Assembly (NCBI RefSeq): GCF_019320115.1
Contig: NC_089587.1
Coordinates: 83,934,384-83,998,383 of the forward strand
DNA length: 64,000 nt
Direction: 5' to 3'
Source: Miscanthus floridulus
Lineage: Eukaryota; Streptophyta; Magnoliopsida; Poales; Poaceae
Below, piece after piece: positions 1-10,674 of this stretch. Under the pieces are notes generated by a model that ran no database searches, had not been told where the DNA came from, and worked only from the letters and a program-made list of their open reading frames with translations. The position numbers and the translations under genes are program-made. Numbering within the stretch: the stretch's first letter is position 1; each line of letters opens with the position of its first letter.

Positions 1-1
1 A

Positions 2-1936
2 CTTGACAAACATGAGTCTTCAACTTTACACAAGTTTGCTCAAGAGAAATACAGCTTATTTGTGAAAAAGGGCACAAAAATTGATACTATCATTGAGAAG
101 GTGTCAGAAAAGGATCGAGTTGATTACAAGGCTAGGTTGACTTATTCACTCAGATGTTTGAGATTCCTTCTGCATCAAGGATTGGCTTGTTGTGGGCATG
201 ATGAAACTAAAGAATCTAACAATAGAGGGAACTTCCTTGAACTCTTGAATTGGCTTGCAGGAAATAATGAAGAGGTGCACAAAGTGGTTCTGAAAAATGC
301 CCCAGGTAATTGCATTTTGACCTCCCCTCGCATACAAAAGCAAATTATTAGATGATCCTCTGAGGAAACCACTAGATACATACTTGAAGAACTTGGGGAT
401 GACTACTATGCAATTCTAGCTAATGAATGTAGTGATATATCACATAAAGAACAATTGGTTGTTTGTTTGCGTTATGTTGATAAACGTGGAAGTGTTTGTG
501 AAAGGTTCCTTGGAGTAGTTCATGTTCTTGGCACCACTTCTTTGGAACTTAAAACAGCTATTCAATCTTTACTCACTAGTCATCACTTGAGTCTTAGTTC
601 TTGTCGTGGGCAAGGATATGATGGGGCTAGTAACATGAAAGGAGATGTTAAGGGGCTGAAAACATTGATAATGAAAGAGTCTCCTTCTGCTTATTATGTG
701 CATTGTTTTGCACATCAACTCCAATTAGTGCCTGTTGCTGTTGCCAAGGGAGATGTTGGGGCTAGTACTTTTTTTGCTCAAGTTTCACGCTTGCTGAATA
801 TTGTTGGAGTTTCTTGCAAACGCCATGATATGCTTCGAGATGTTAGAGCACGAAAATTGAAGAAAGCTCTTGAATTGGGTGAAATAGAAAGTGGAAGTGG
901 GTTAAATCAAGAGATGGGATTGGCTAGGCCTAGTGATACTAGGTGGGGTTCTCATTATAGAACTGTTTTGCATATCATTGACATGTATTCTACCATTCGG
1001 GAAGTACTCATAACTCTTGGAAAGGACCCCACACAAAGAGATGATTGGTCAAACATACATGCTATGGTTCTGACTTTAGAGTCATTTGAGTTTGTTTTCA
1101 ATGCCCACTTGATGCTTGTGATTCTTGGGTACACAAATGAGTTGTCTCAATCTTTGTAAAAGAGAGACCAAGATATTGTTAATGCAATGACACTTGTTAG
1201 TGTGGCAAAGAGAAGGTTCCAACAATTGAGGTCTAATGGGTGGGAAGATTTCTTAGAAAAGGTTAAATAATTTTGCATCGAATATTCTATTGATGTTCCT
1301 GCAATGGATAGCAAATATGGGCCTCATGGAAGATCCCATCGCTTTTATCCTGTACAAACAATTGATGATCACTATAGAAGAGAAGTGTATATTGGTATTA
1401 TTGATAGAATTCATTAAGAGCTTGAGAATCGGTTTGATGAAGTTAGTAGGGAGTTGCTTATTTGTATGTCAGCATTGAATCCCTCCAATTCATTTGTCTC
1501 ATTTGATGCTCAGAAAATCCTTAAGCTTGCAACTTTTTATCACAAAGATTTTCCTAGTTCTGCTTTGAGGGCACTTGAAATTCAACTTGGCACATATATT
1601 GAAGACGTGAGAATGGATGATACATTTGAAGGACTAAACAACCTCGGTGAGCTCTCTAACAAGCTTGTTGACACTAAAAAACATGAATTTTATGGTTTGG
1701 TGTACTTAGTCCTTAAATTGGCATTGATCTTACCAGTGGCGACAACAAGTGTTGAAAGAGTATTCTCTGCATTGTGTTTAGTGAAGAATAAGGTGAGAAA
1801 TAGTATGAGTGATAGGTTATTGAATGATTGTTTGGTTACCTTTATTGAGCGTGATATATTCTCCACGGTAAGCGAGGATGGCATAGTTCATGCTTTCATG
1901 GCAATGAGAAAGCGCAAAGCAAAAGCCTTGAACTAG
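2..1936 (+). pseudogene. hAT-type transposase (DUF4371/TTF-type zinc finger, hAT dimerisation)
   Basis: One reading frame runs from the window edge to a TAG at 1934-1936 and is broken by in-frame stops at 353-355 (TGA), 1157-1159 (TAA), 1268-1270 (TAA) and 1415-1417 (TAA), with no frameshift that I can see. The pieces match the family often annotated in grasses as zinc finger MYM-type protein 1-like: an N-terminal DUF4371 region with a GYDGASNMKG-type motif, an HCFAHQLQL motif around 699-725, and a C-terminal hAT dimerisation domain with the LPVATTSVERVFSAL signature near 1730-1775. Stops flanked by conserved residues suggest point mutation of Gln codons in at least two cases. The N-terminus is outside the window. 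It could in principle be a domesticated gene, but four stops and an adjacent terminal repeat argue for a dead transposon. Confidence 0.85.
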
Positions 1937-2136
1937 AACTTGTATTGTAATCTCTTATTTATGTAAGACCTTATCTTATGTATAATCTATTTGTGCAAGT
2001 TTTGGATCTATTTATATAAGTTTTGAACCTTTCAATTGTATTATCTCAATTTGGTTAATTTATAGCCATTTTATCGAACTTTTTCTTTGAATTTTGTCGT
2101 GTTGGACATGAAATTTTTTGACTAAGACTACCCTAG

Positions 2137-2160
2137 TTTCAAATCCTGGGTCCGCCACTG
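2137..2160. repeat. right terminal inverted repeat of the hAT relic
   Basis: The 24 bases end in GGGTCCGCCACTG; read on the other strand they begin CAGTGGCGGACCCAGG, the conserved start of a widespread plant hAT group. Confidence 0.75.
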
Positions 2161-2944
2161 GCTTCTCACATTTTAGAATTATGTTGGATTTTGCTCAGGC
2201 ATAGTTACCGTTTACTGTTTCCCTTATTTTGGTTCAGAATAAGTTGCTGTAAAATATAAAGAGTAGAGCTGCACTATGAAAATTTCTTATCCTTTTGTGA
2301 AACTCTATTTAAAATTTCTATCCATGGAAAACAATAACAAGTACAGAATATTTTTTACTTAAAAAAGATTTTGCGAAACACTAATATTGAAAAATTCTAT
2401 ATCTGAATGTGTGTTGCTTGCTTATCTTATGCAGTTTATGCAGGCTGGACGAGGATTGCATTGTGCAATATTTATGATTCAGTAAGTTCTGAATCTTGGG
2501 AGATGGCTGTCTTTTCCTGTCATTTTGATATGGACAGACTTGTGGTAGTGAGGTTCTAGTTCTGTGTAGTTCTAGCTGTGTCGATGTGATTTTGGTGATT
2601 AACATGAGCTTTTGGTATGATTTTAGCCATCTCTTATAACCTGAACCTATCTGAGGATGTACGACATTGATCTGTGAATATTATGAGTTGGTCACTTTTG
2701 TTGAGCTAAATTTGGTGATGAATGTAATGATCATGATGTAAGACTTTGTAACCTGGTTGTTATGCTATTTGAATAAACATATGCTTGCTTATTTATTTTG
2801 TAATTTGGATATGTCTGTTTGGGCTGGCCTCGAAACAGAAAATGTGACGGGCTAGGCCTAAAAGCATGGGCTGAGAAAATGCAAATTTGAATGTAAATAA
2901 AAAACTAGGCTTAAACAGGCTGAATTCATTTGGCCTAAGAAGTT
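2161..2944. other. unassigned AT-rich stretch
   Basis: No open frame with recognisable content, no repeat pair and no RNA gene seen. It lies between the hAT right end and a CACTA-like terminus and may be interior of that second element or older host DNA. Confidence 0.5.
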
Positions 2945-3164
2945 GTGACATAATAATCAGAAGTCATAAATGCTTGTGACTTTCAAAGTTAGTGTCATAA
3001 TGTTATGACATGAACACCTAAACGTCAAAAGTTGTCATTAAAGACACTCATCTTTTGACATTTGATTTTTTGTCAACTTGGTGTCACAAATGGTGACTTA
3101 TGACTTATTTTTCAGGTATTATGACATATATCAAATGTCAAAAGATGGCACATTTCTTGTAGTG
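2945..3164. mobile_element. CACTA-like right terminus
   Basis: The right edge reads CATTTCTTGTAGTG (3151-3164), i.e. CACTACAAGAAATG on the other strand, a standard CACTA (En/Spm) terminal repeat. The preceding 200 bp are dense in short TGACA/GTCAT/TTATGAC motifs in both orientations, as expected for subterminal repeats. No matching left end is visible in the window between 2161 and here, so the left limit given is only where the motif-dense part begins. It abuts the truncated LTR of gypsy-1. Confidence 0.6.
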
Positions 3165-4687
3165 CAGGATAATAATTAAGCAAGTTATTCATTTAGTGAT
3201 AGTTAAGCAAGATGGTAGAGGGAGGGGGGAGCTAGGACTTGTCTTCGCTATTGGCTACTTCCGGCACGTTCTCGTAGTCGGGGTCTTCGCTCTCCTAGTA
3301 GTCACCGTCGTCTGTCGGTGTAGCTATTGAATAAGACTACCGCCGGACACAAAATAAAAGAGGAAAAGCAAACATAGAACAATATGGTGGTACCGGGATG
3401 AATGCATAGTGCTAGATTTTAGATGAATTTTAGAAGTGGTTTCACCTAAAAAGGAGCTAGGATGCAAAAGTTATGCATTTTATAAGTTTATTCTATAGCT
3501 AATTAACTAGGTAGAATTTTACATGTATTTTCTGGTGCATGAAAATGGGAGTAAACTATATGATTATATTTCCTAATGCATCTAACTTATTTACAAATTT
3601 CTTGGGCATTTTTCCAAGCTAGGAAAGTGGATTTATAGCCTTCTATGTACATTAACCGAGTGTACCTAGTATTTTCCTAAACGTACCCAATGCTGTGTGT
3701 GTGGCGTGTTTGTGTGTGACAGGTGGGGCCAGCCGGCCAGTCAGCAACTGATGGCGAAAGCAGCGTTATGGCCTCGGGCCCACGCGACACAGAGAAAGGG
3801 AAGGGAGGGGAACGAATGGGGATGGAACGATGACGGCAACGTCGTTGCCTTCCGGTCCCACACGACAGTGAGAGGAGAGGGGAAGGGGAGGAACAGCGAC
3901 GGATGGGGACGGCCACGTCGATGATGAAATAGGGGAGGGAGGCTTCGAGCTCGTCAGGGATCAGCTCGCCAGCAATGTCGGGCCTCAGAAGTGATGGACG
4001 AGTGGTGGACAGTGTCTGCGGGGTCACGCTGCGGCCGGTGGTGAGGTCACCGATGGCAGCGGGCGACCGTGGTGGTGGCGGCGCCTCGCCGGAGTGAATG
4101 CGGTGGCGCTGTGCGACAGAAATGGCCCTAGAGGCCCTAAACCTATCAACTATCTACGTGATCGTGTACGTAGGTGAGTGTAGTGGCGGTGATGTAGTGC
4201 CTGGCAAGATCTTGGTCGACGATGGTCGTCGGCCATGGTGGCCCGACGGGCACGGTGCTCGGCGGCAGCGCGACACAGAGGCTTAAACGACTAACTAGCT
4301 ACAGCAAAAGGAAGATGAGGAGTTCAGGGAGTCACCTGTTAGCCCAATCGACCAATGGCGCAGCAGAGGGAAAGAAGAGAGAGGCGGCTTCAATGGCGCC
4401 AGTGACTCCCGATTTGGGGGAAGTCGAAGCAGAGCAAGGAGGAGAAGGGGAAAGGGGAAAAAGGAGGGGGAGATGGGGTGTTCCAGCTCGTGTGGGAGCT
4501 GGTGGTGGAGAGGGCGAGGTCAGAGCAGCAATGGCCGGACCTATTTATAGGCTTAACGGTACTCCTATGTTGATCTATTTATATTAATCCCAAGGTTAAT
4601 TAACTATGTGTGTGGGTTATTATGCAAAGTTTTAAAAAGTTCAAATTTTAGTGGTTTTTAAATTAAGTCAAATTTTAGGGTGTTACA
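3165..4687 (-). repeat. 3' LTR of gypsy-1 (truncated)
   Basis: On the minus strand the LTR starts TGTAACACCC at 4687, directly after an AAAGGGGGTAGGTT-type polypurine tract. It has a GC-rich block (about 3690-4560) just inside the start, as do the gypsy-2 LTRs. A segment near 3240-3320 resembles the part of the gypsy-2 LTR about 1.6 kb from its start, so roughly the last 1.3 kb of this LTR is missing. No gene is supported in the GC-rich block; open frames there are chance products of base composition. Confidence 0.7.
4541..4550 (-). promoter_or_regulatory. TATA box of gypsy-1 LTR
   Basis: CTATAAATAG on the minus strand, about 140 bp inside the LTR and followed by a GC- and CT-rich leader; placement fits the U3 promoter of this LTR. 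Confidence 0.6.
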
Positions 4688-4699
4688 AACCTACCCCCT

Positions 4700-7600
4700 T
4701 TAAAAAGAATCTCGTCCTCGAGATTCGAACTGATCCTCAAATAGGTAGGGAAATTCTTTCTTAAGATCATCTTCTCTTTCCCATGTGGCTTCTGCCTCAG
4801 TATGATTACTCCGTTGTACCCAACAAAATCTTACTACGGTCCTTCTCGTTTGTTGGGTGGCAGCATCCAATATCCTGACTGGTCTTTCTTGATACTGTAA
4901 ATCCGGTGGCAAATCCATGGCTTCCACAGGTGCTTGTTCTTCCGGTACCCTTAAGCATTTCTTCATTGTGATACATAGAACACATCATGAACATCTGACA
5001 TCTTCGGAGGTAATTCCAGACGATAGGCTACGGCTCTAATCTTTTCAATGATCTGATATGGCCCAATATATTGTGGTGCTAATTTTCCTCTAACTTGGAA
5101 TCTTCGAGTGCCTCTGATTGGCGATACTTTCAGATAGGTATAATCTCCCAGTTGAAATTCCAATGGCCTTCGTCGGGTGTCTGCATAGCTTTTTTGTCTG
5201 CTTTGTGCCGCTTTTAAGTTCTCTTTGACTTTGGCTACTTGTTCTTTGGCTTTCTTGATCATGTCTGGACCAAATAAGCTTCTTTCTCCAACCTCAGACC
5301 ACATTAATGGTGTTTGGCATCTTCTTCCATATAATGCTTCAAATGGTGACATCTTCAGGCTCGCTTGATAACCATTATTATAAGAGAATTCTGCGAGTGA
5401 CAAGCTCTTTTCCTGGTCTTTTCCATAAGTGTGTACATAGGCTCGTAACTTGTCTTCCAATATCTGATTGATCCGCTCTGTCTATCCGTCGGTTTGCAGG
5501 TGATAGGCTGAACTGTAATCCAGACGTGTTCCCAATGCTTTGTGTAAACTCTTCCAAAATCGTGCTATGAGTTGACTCCCTCTATCTGATACGATGCAGC
5601 TAGGTACTCCATGTAATCGGTGGATGTTGTCAATGTATAGTTGTGCTAACTTGTTCCCTTTGTAATCGGCTCTAACTGGTATAAAGTGTGCCACTTTTGT
5701 CAATTGATCCACTATGACCCATATGGAATCGTGTCCGTTTTGTGTCTTGGGCAGCCCTACTATGAAGTCCATGCTGATCTCATCCCACTTCCATACTGGT
5801 ATATGCAATGGTTGAAGTAGTTCGATAGGTCATTGATGCTCTGCTTTTACTCGCCGGTAGGTATCACAATGGGCGACATATTCAGCAATATGTCCTTTCA
5901 TTCTGGTCCACCAATATTTCTGTTTGAGGTCCATGTACATCTTGGTTGATCATGGGTGGATAGAGTATGCGAAATGATGTGCTTCTTCCAATATCAATCG
6001 TCATAGGGCTTCATCCTGGGGTACGCATATCCAATCTTCATACCATAATTTTCCTTGCTCATCCACTCTGAATCCTAGGAGTTCCTTCTTACTACTTTGT
6101 TCCTTGAGGTCTTGTATTTCCTTGTCTTGGTCTGGGGCTTCTTTTATCCGATCTTCTAATGTCGGCCGTACTTTTAGAATATTTAGGGTGCCTTGTGGTA
6201 TGATCTATAGGTTCAGTTGGCGAACTTCTTGTGCTAACTCTGGCCTTCGATTTAAAGTTGTCATGTAGTGGTAATAGGACTTTCTGCTCAATGCGTCTGC
6301 AACCATGTTGGCTTTTCCTAGATGATATTGTACACTTAGGTCGTAGTCCTTGATTAGTTCCAACCATCTCCTTTGTCGTAGATTCAAATCTGGCTGGTGA
6401 AAATGTACTTCAAACTCTTGTGGTTCATGAATATTTTTGACTTGTTTCTAATGAGGTAGTGTCTCTATATCTTCAGGGCATGTACTACGGCTGCTAACTC
6501 CAAGTTATATGTCGGATAATTCTCTTCATGCTTCTTTAGTTGTAGGGAGGTGTATGTGACCACTTTATCATCATGCATTAGGACACATCCTAATCCTTGT
6601 CTAGAGGCATCACAGTATACTATGAAGCTTCAGTGTATGTCTGGCAATGTGAGAACTGGGGCTGTAGTTAATTTTGTCTTCAACTCTTAGAAGCTCTTTT
6701 CACATGCATCGATCCACTTAAATTCCTTTCCTTTCTGTGTCAGGGCGGTCATGGGTCTTGCGATCTTTGAAAATCCTTCGATAAATCTTTGGTGGTAGCC
6801 TACTAGTTCGAGAAAACTGTGAATCTCTATCACATTGGTTGGTTGCTTCCATTCTGATATGGCCTTAACTTTTTCCTGGTCTACTTTTACTCTTTTTGCG
6901 GTGATAATGTGTCCTAGGAAAGCGACTTCTTGTAGCCAAAATTCACACTTGCTGAACTTAGCGTATAGCTCATGTGCCAGTAACTTGTTCAATATCACTC
7001 CCAAATGTTGCTCATGTTCTTCAGCACTCCTTGAATATATGAGAATATCGTCGATGAACACCACTACGAATTTGTCTAACTCCTCCATGAAGACTTTGTT
7101 CATCAACTTCATGAAATATGCCGGGGCATTGGTTAATCCAAACGGCATGACGATGAACTCATACTGTCCATAGCGGGTCACAAAGGCGGTCTTTGGTATG
7201 TCGCTAAGCCAAATCTTTAGTTGATAGTAGCCTGATCTCAGATCTATCTTGGAGAAATACTTGGCACCTTTTAACTGATCGAATAGGTCATCAATCCTTG
7301 GTAGAGAGTACTTGTTCTTGATGGTGACTTCATTTAGTGACTGGTAGTCAATACACTTTAGAGACTGCCATCTTTCTTCTTCACGAATAGAATTGGTGAT
7401 CCCTAGGGTGATGAGCTTGGTCTGATATATCCTTTATCTTGTAACCCTCGTAGCTGCTTCTTTAGTTCTACTAACTCATTGGATGCCATTCTGTAGGGTC
7501 TCTTTTCTATCGATGCAGTTTTGGGTATTAAGTCAATGATGAATTCCAAATCTCTATCTAGTGGCATTCCGGGTAATTCTTCAGGGAACACATAGGGTAC

Positions 7601-8070
7601 TCACATATGACTAGTACTTCTTTAATAGTTGTTGCTTGTACATTGCAAACCATTGATTCTGGTTTTGGGGCTTGAGGGTAACACTTTACTGTGATTCCAT
7701 TATGATTTGTCAGGGTCACTGCTCTATCATTGTAGGATATGTTGCCATGGTGTCTATTTAACCAATCCATTCCCAATATTATGTCCAATCCTTCAGTCTT
7801 CAGTACTACTAGATTCGCTTGAAATTCCACTCCATTTATCATTATCTTCACTCGAGGGCATTTTAGGGTGCATTTGAGGATAGCTCTAGGGGTTCGAATC
7901 AAGAGAGGGGTGGGGAGTAACACTGTTCTTAAACTATTTTTAAGCACAAAACAAGTAGAAACAAATGAATGCGAAGCACTGGAGTCAAACAACACGGTTG
8001 TAGATGTGGAGTTTGCTAGAAACTCACCATACATGACATCAGGTGCTGCCTATACTTCCTCTGTGTTTAC
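4700..8070 (-). pseudogene. gypsy-1 pol: protease, RT, RNase H, integrase, chromodomain
   Basis: Domains in order on the minus strand: an aspartic protease with a VLFDSSAS core near 7970-7990 (usual core DSGA, so the Gly is Ser here); reverse transcriptase with an [11 protein letters not shown] catalytic motif near 7035-7070; RNase H about 6690-6380; integrase about 6090-4963 with a VIVDQLTKVAHF segment and an AYHLQTDG motif; and a C-terminal chromodomain (4700-4966) ending EATWEREDDLKKEFPYLFE. Several in-frame stops break it, for example a TAG in the [12 protein letters not shown] motif near 5490 where family members have Gln. Little frame shifting is evident; substitution decay dominates. 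The polyprotein would copy and integrate the element; this copy cannot. Confidence 0.85.
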
Positions 8071-8612
8071 GTGGTTCATACGGCCTTGCTCAAAACTTTG
8101 GGCATTCCTTCTTGGTGGTCTAGAATTCTGAGGTGCTGTGCATTCGATTCCTGAGATGGTAGTCCTGTTGCTGGCTACAGACTGGGCTGGCACAAAGTTT
8201 GCAGCTTTATAAGGGCAATGGGCGACACGGTGTCCTGGTTAACGGCATCCGAAATAGGCTTCTGGTGATGTATTATTATTACTCTTTGTCTGGTTGTTGT
8301 TGCTATTATTGTTACTATTGATGTTCTTGTAGTTTTGTGTGGTGTTGGATCCAGATGACCTATACTGCATGGTTGGTTGATACCTTGTAGGTGCGGTGTT
8401 GTTGGTGTGGACTCATTGTGTCCTTTCTTGTTGGCGAGCATGTTGCAACAGAAACTTGCGCTTTCTTTCTCCTTGGCTTTTGTTGCGCTCATCTTCCAAT
8501 AGGATAGTGCGATTCATCAGGGTGTTTAAATCCAGGTATATGTAGGTAATCATTTGTTCTCTTAGGGCTGCATTAAGTCCTTTCCTAAAACATCTCTGCT
8601 TCTTCTTGTCGG
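8071..8612 (-). pseudogene. gypsy-1 gag C-terminal part with zinc knuckle
   Basis: From 8612 leftwards the minus strand reads as the end of a chromovirus gag capsid domain (a DKKKQRCFRKGL segment corresponding to DKQRRFLKGLYDG in gypsy-2), a low-complexity Asn/Gln/Thr-rich linker, and a CCHC zinc knuckle near 8214-8255 with GHRVAHCP. The knuckle has an in-frame TAA. The N-terminal gag is absent because G3 starts at 8613. Confidence 0.7.
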
Positions 8613-9885
8613 TGTTGACATAATTGTTGGTAGTCCTAAACTCACTTTTCTATCGCCAACATTTAAACAAAATAAAACAAATATGAATGCCAAAACTTAG
8701 AATTAGGGTTTACAACTCACATTTTCTACGAGTTTTGGTATATACATGTTTTGCAGGACAATATGTGAAAATACAGTAAAATGCGCAATCAAGAAGGCGT
8801 ATTCAAGCAAAACAAAAGCAAAGCCCAACCAAACTGCAGAGCTAGGCCAGAACACTAGTGTAGGAGCCATCTAGGCCCAGCCAGCAACCCACCAGATCAA
8901 GGTGGTGGTGACTGGGCTGGCCCAGGGTGCGGCCGCACCCATTGTGTGGGTACACCACCCCCAACTCCGCCCGGTCCCACCTTGCTCTGGCGGTGCATTC
9001 AATGCTAGGGGAGGTTGTTGCATGTGGTGTTTTCCAAAAATACAAGCAAAATGACCTCCTCCAAGCCTATATAATGAGCCCTCTCCTCACATTCAAGGGG
9101 ATCATACACATTTGGAGAAGAAGGGCTACACTCATTCCATTAGCTTCTAACTAGACTAGTTAGGGAGTGAGAGAGGGAAAGAGTTAGAGGAATAGCGGAG
9201 TAGCGGTGCCCTCTACTTCTTATACTCGGTGAGCTTTGTACATCAGGTGCACGGAGTGCCAGCCTTGTCGGCTCCCCTCTACACTTGTACCTCTACAAAC
9301 ATCATGCTACTTGGAGTAAGACGTTTGTGTTCTACTTTTGGTTTTGATCCCTTAAGAAAAGTTATCACTGTTACTACTTACCTACGGGTTCATCGTCCAT
9401 CCTCAAGGCGGGTGCTCTAGTAGAGGACTCCTGATAAACACAGAAGTTCCTAGCCAATGCTAGAGTAGTAGCGGTTAGCGTAGATGTGGTGTCTAAGCTA
9501 CACATTACCTTCATTTGCCTCGTACCCCACGGTTGAGGGGTAGGCGGCAGGTGGTGACAGCCCTGTCCGTCCCTTGTAATCCCCCACATTTGGGTACGGC
9601 ATAGAGCTGGAGGCCGGCATCACTTGGCAGACCAAGTGTGATCCGGTGCCGAAGGTGAGCCTGTAGTAGCGAAGTTATCTTCACTTAAGGTTTTTGCCCT
9701 TAGAAGAACCTCACTACCCAAGTTACCCTTCATCTTGTTCTCCTAGGTAAACTAGCCAAGAGACTACTTACACCTCCGTTCCTCATAGAAATACGATACC
9801 CTGAATACCACTGGGTGAAGTGCTACAACAGTACTTCTGTGCGCTTACAGACTTTTCTGCTTACGCTAAGAAGCACCAACAAGCA
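8613..9885 (+). repeat. 5' LTR of G3
   Basis: Starts TGTTGACA where gypsy-1 gag stops and ends ...AAGCA four bases before the primer binding site. No second copy is in the window to confirm the limits. It contains a TATA box at 9068 and a transcribed-leader-like stretch after it. No gene is supported inside. Confidence 0.65.
9068..9075 (+). promoter_or_regulatory. TATA box of G3 LTR
   Basis: TATATAAT in the context CCAAGCCTATATAATGAGCC, in the middle of the LTR, where the U3 promoter is expected. Confidence 0.55.
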
Positions 9886-9889
9886 TTTC

Positions 9890-9908
9890 TGGCGCCATTG
9901 CCAGGGAA
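9890..9908 (+). other. primer binding site (tRNA-Asp type) of G3
   Basis: TGGCGCCATTGCCAGGGAA differs at two positions from the 3' end complement of tRNA-Asp (TGGCGCCGTTGCCGGGGA), which primes many Athila/Tat-type plant gypsy elements. It lies four bases after the proposed LTR end. Confidence 0.75.
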
Positions 9909-9988
9909 CGGTTGTCATTTTAGTCTCTGAACCTAGTTTGCCCGTGTATCCTTTGTTTTCACCTTTCTTTTCTTTTTACTCTTTTTCA

Positions 9989-10674
9989 ATGGAGCAACCT
10001 ACCATTCAAAACCTTTATGCCCCAAGGGTGAGTTCGTAGAACCACCACAATCCTCGAAGCCAATCACAACTTCAAGTTACGAACTCCATCCTAGCTTTAT
10101 AGCCATGGTTCGGGAATAAGCCTTCTTGGGGTTAGATTACAAAAACCCCTACCATCACTTAATTGAGTTTGAGCAACTCTATGCTTGCCTGACCATTTTT
10201 GGCATGTCACAAGAAACTCTTCCATGGAAGTTGTTTCCTTTCTCACTTGATGAGAGGGCAAAACAATGGTACGCCCACAATGTAGGGAAGGTAGCTAGCG
10301 ATTGGGAAGAACTAAGGAACATATTCTGTCTTGTGTTCTTCCCTATATCCCAAATCGCTGCCCTACGACAAGAGATAATCAACTTCCAACAAAAAGAGAA
10401 GGAAACCATAGGTGCAGCTTGGGACAAATTCTCAATTTTAACTAGATCTAGCCTAGACTTGTCTAAACCCAACCATGTGCTTTTATAGCATTTCTTGTTA
10501 GGGCTTAGCAAGGAATTTGCCCTATAGCTCAACATAGTTGCCGGAGGTTCCTTTACTCATAAAACCATAGCGGAAGGGGAAGCTCTCCTAGACCGCATTC
10601 TAGAGAACACTCCCCCGCTAGAACCCCTCCGTGTAGAGCCCGAGCTGAACCACGAGGAAGTCTCTTTGGCTGAG
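9989..10674 (+). pseudogene. G3 gag, 5' portion
   Basis: A likely gag start ATG at 9989 (MEQPTIQNLYAP) is followed by a stop at 10037-10039 and a frame change; the capsid-like region is readable at 10126-10488 with features of plant retrotransposon gag (PFSLDERAKQWY, a WEELRNIF segment, a KEKETIGAAWDKF segment). A TAG at 10486-10488 interrupts a continuing frame up to 10674, where gypsy-2 is inserted. The frame resumes at 22835. The product would form the virus-like particle; this copy is dead. Confidence 0.75.

Larger units (their letters stand above)
1..2160 (+). mobile_element. hAT transposon relic (right part)
   Basis: This is the right-hand part of a hAT superfamily DNA transposon; the left end lies outside the window. 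The right boundary is set by a terminal inverted repeat whose reverse complement begins CAGTGGCGGACCCAGG, a typical plant hAT end, at the end of a 224-bp non-coding tail behind the transposase frame. The coding region has four stop codons, so the copy is dead. The 8-bp target duplication cannot be checked because the left end is missing; the 8 bases after the right end are GCTTCTCA. Confidence 0.8.
3165..8612 (-). mobile_element. gypsy-1: Ty3/gypsy chromovirus, minus strand, truncated
   Basis: A degenerate chromovirus-type element (Tekay/Del-like) read right to left: gag remnant, protease, reverse transcriptase, RNase H, integrase, chromodomain, polypurine tract (4688-4712) and 3' LTR (from 4687 leftwards). 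The left part of the LTR is missing where it meets the CACTA-like terminus at 3164. The gag is cut at 8612 by element G3, and I do not find the rest of gag or the 5' LTR in the window. Decay is mainly by stop codons in a preserved frame, indicating an old copy. Confidence 0.85.

Noticed and set aside
2..1936. Host zinc finger MYM-type gene
   Set aside because: Although such annotations are common in grasses, four stops and a hAT terminal repeat 224 bp downstream make it a transposon relic.
3677..4587. Open frames in the GC-rich part of the gypsy-1 LTR
   Set aside because: Same reasons: LTR leader composition, no recognisable domain, overlapping frames on both strands.
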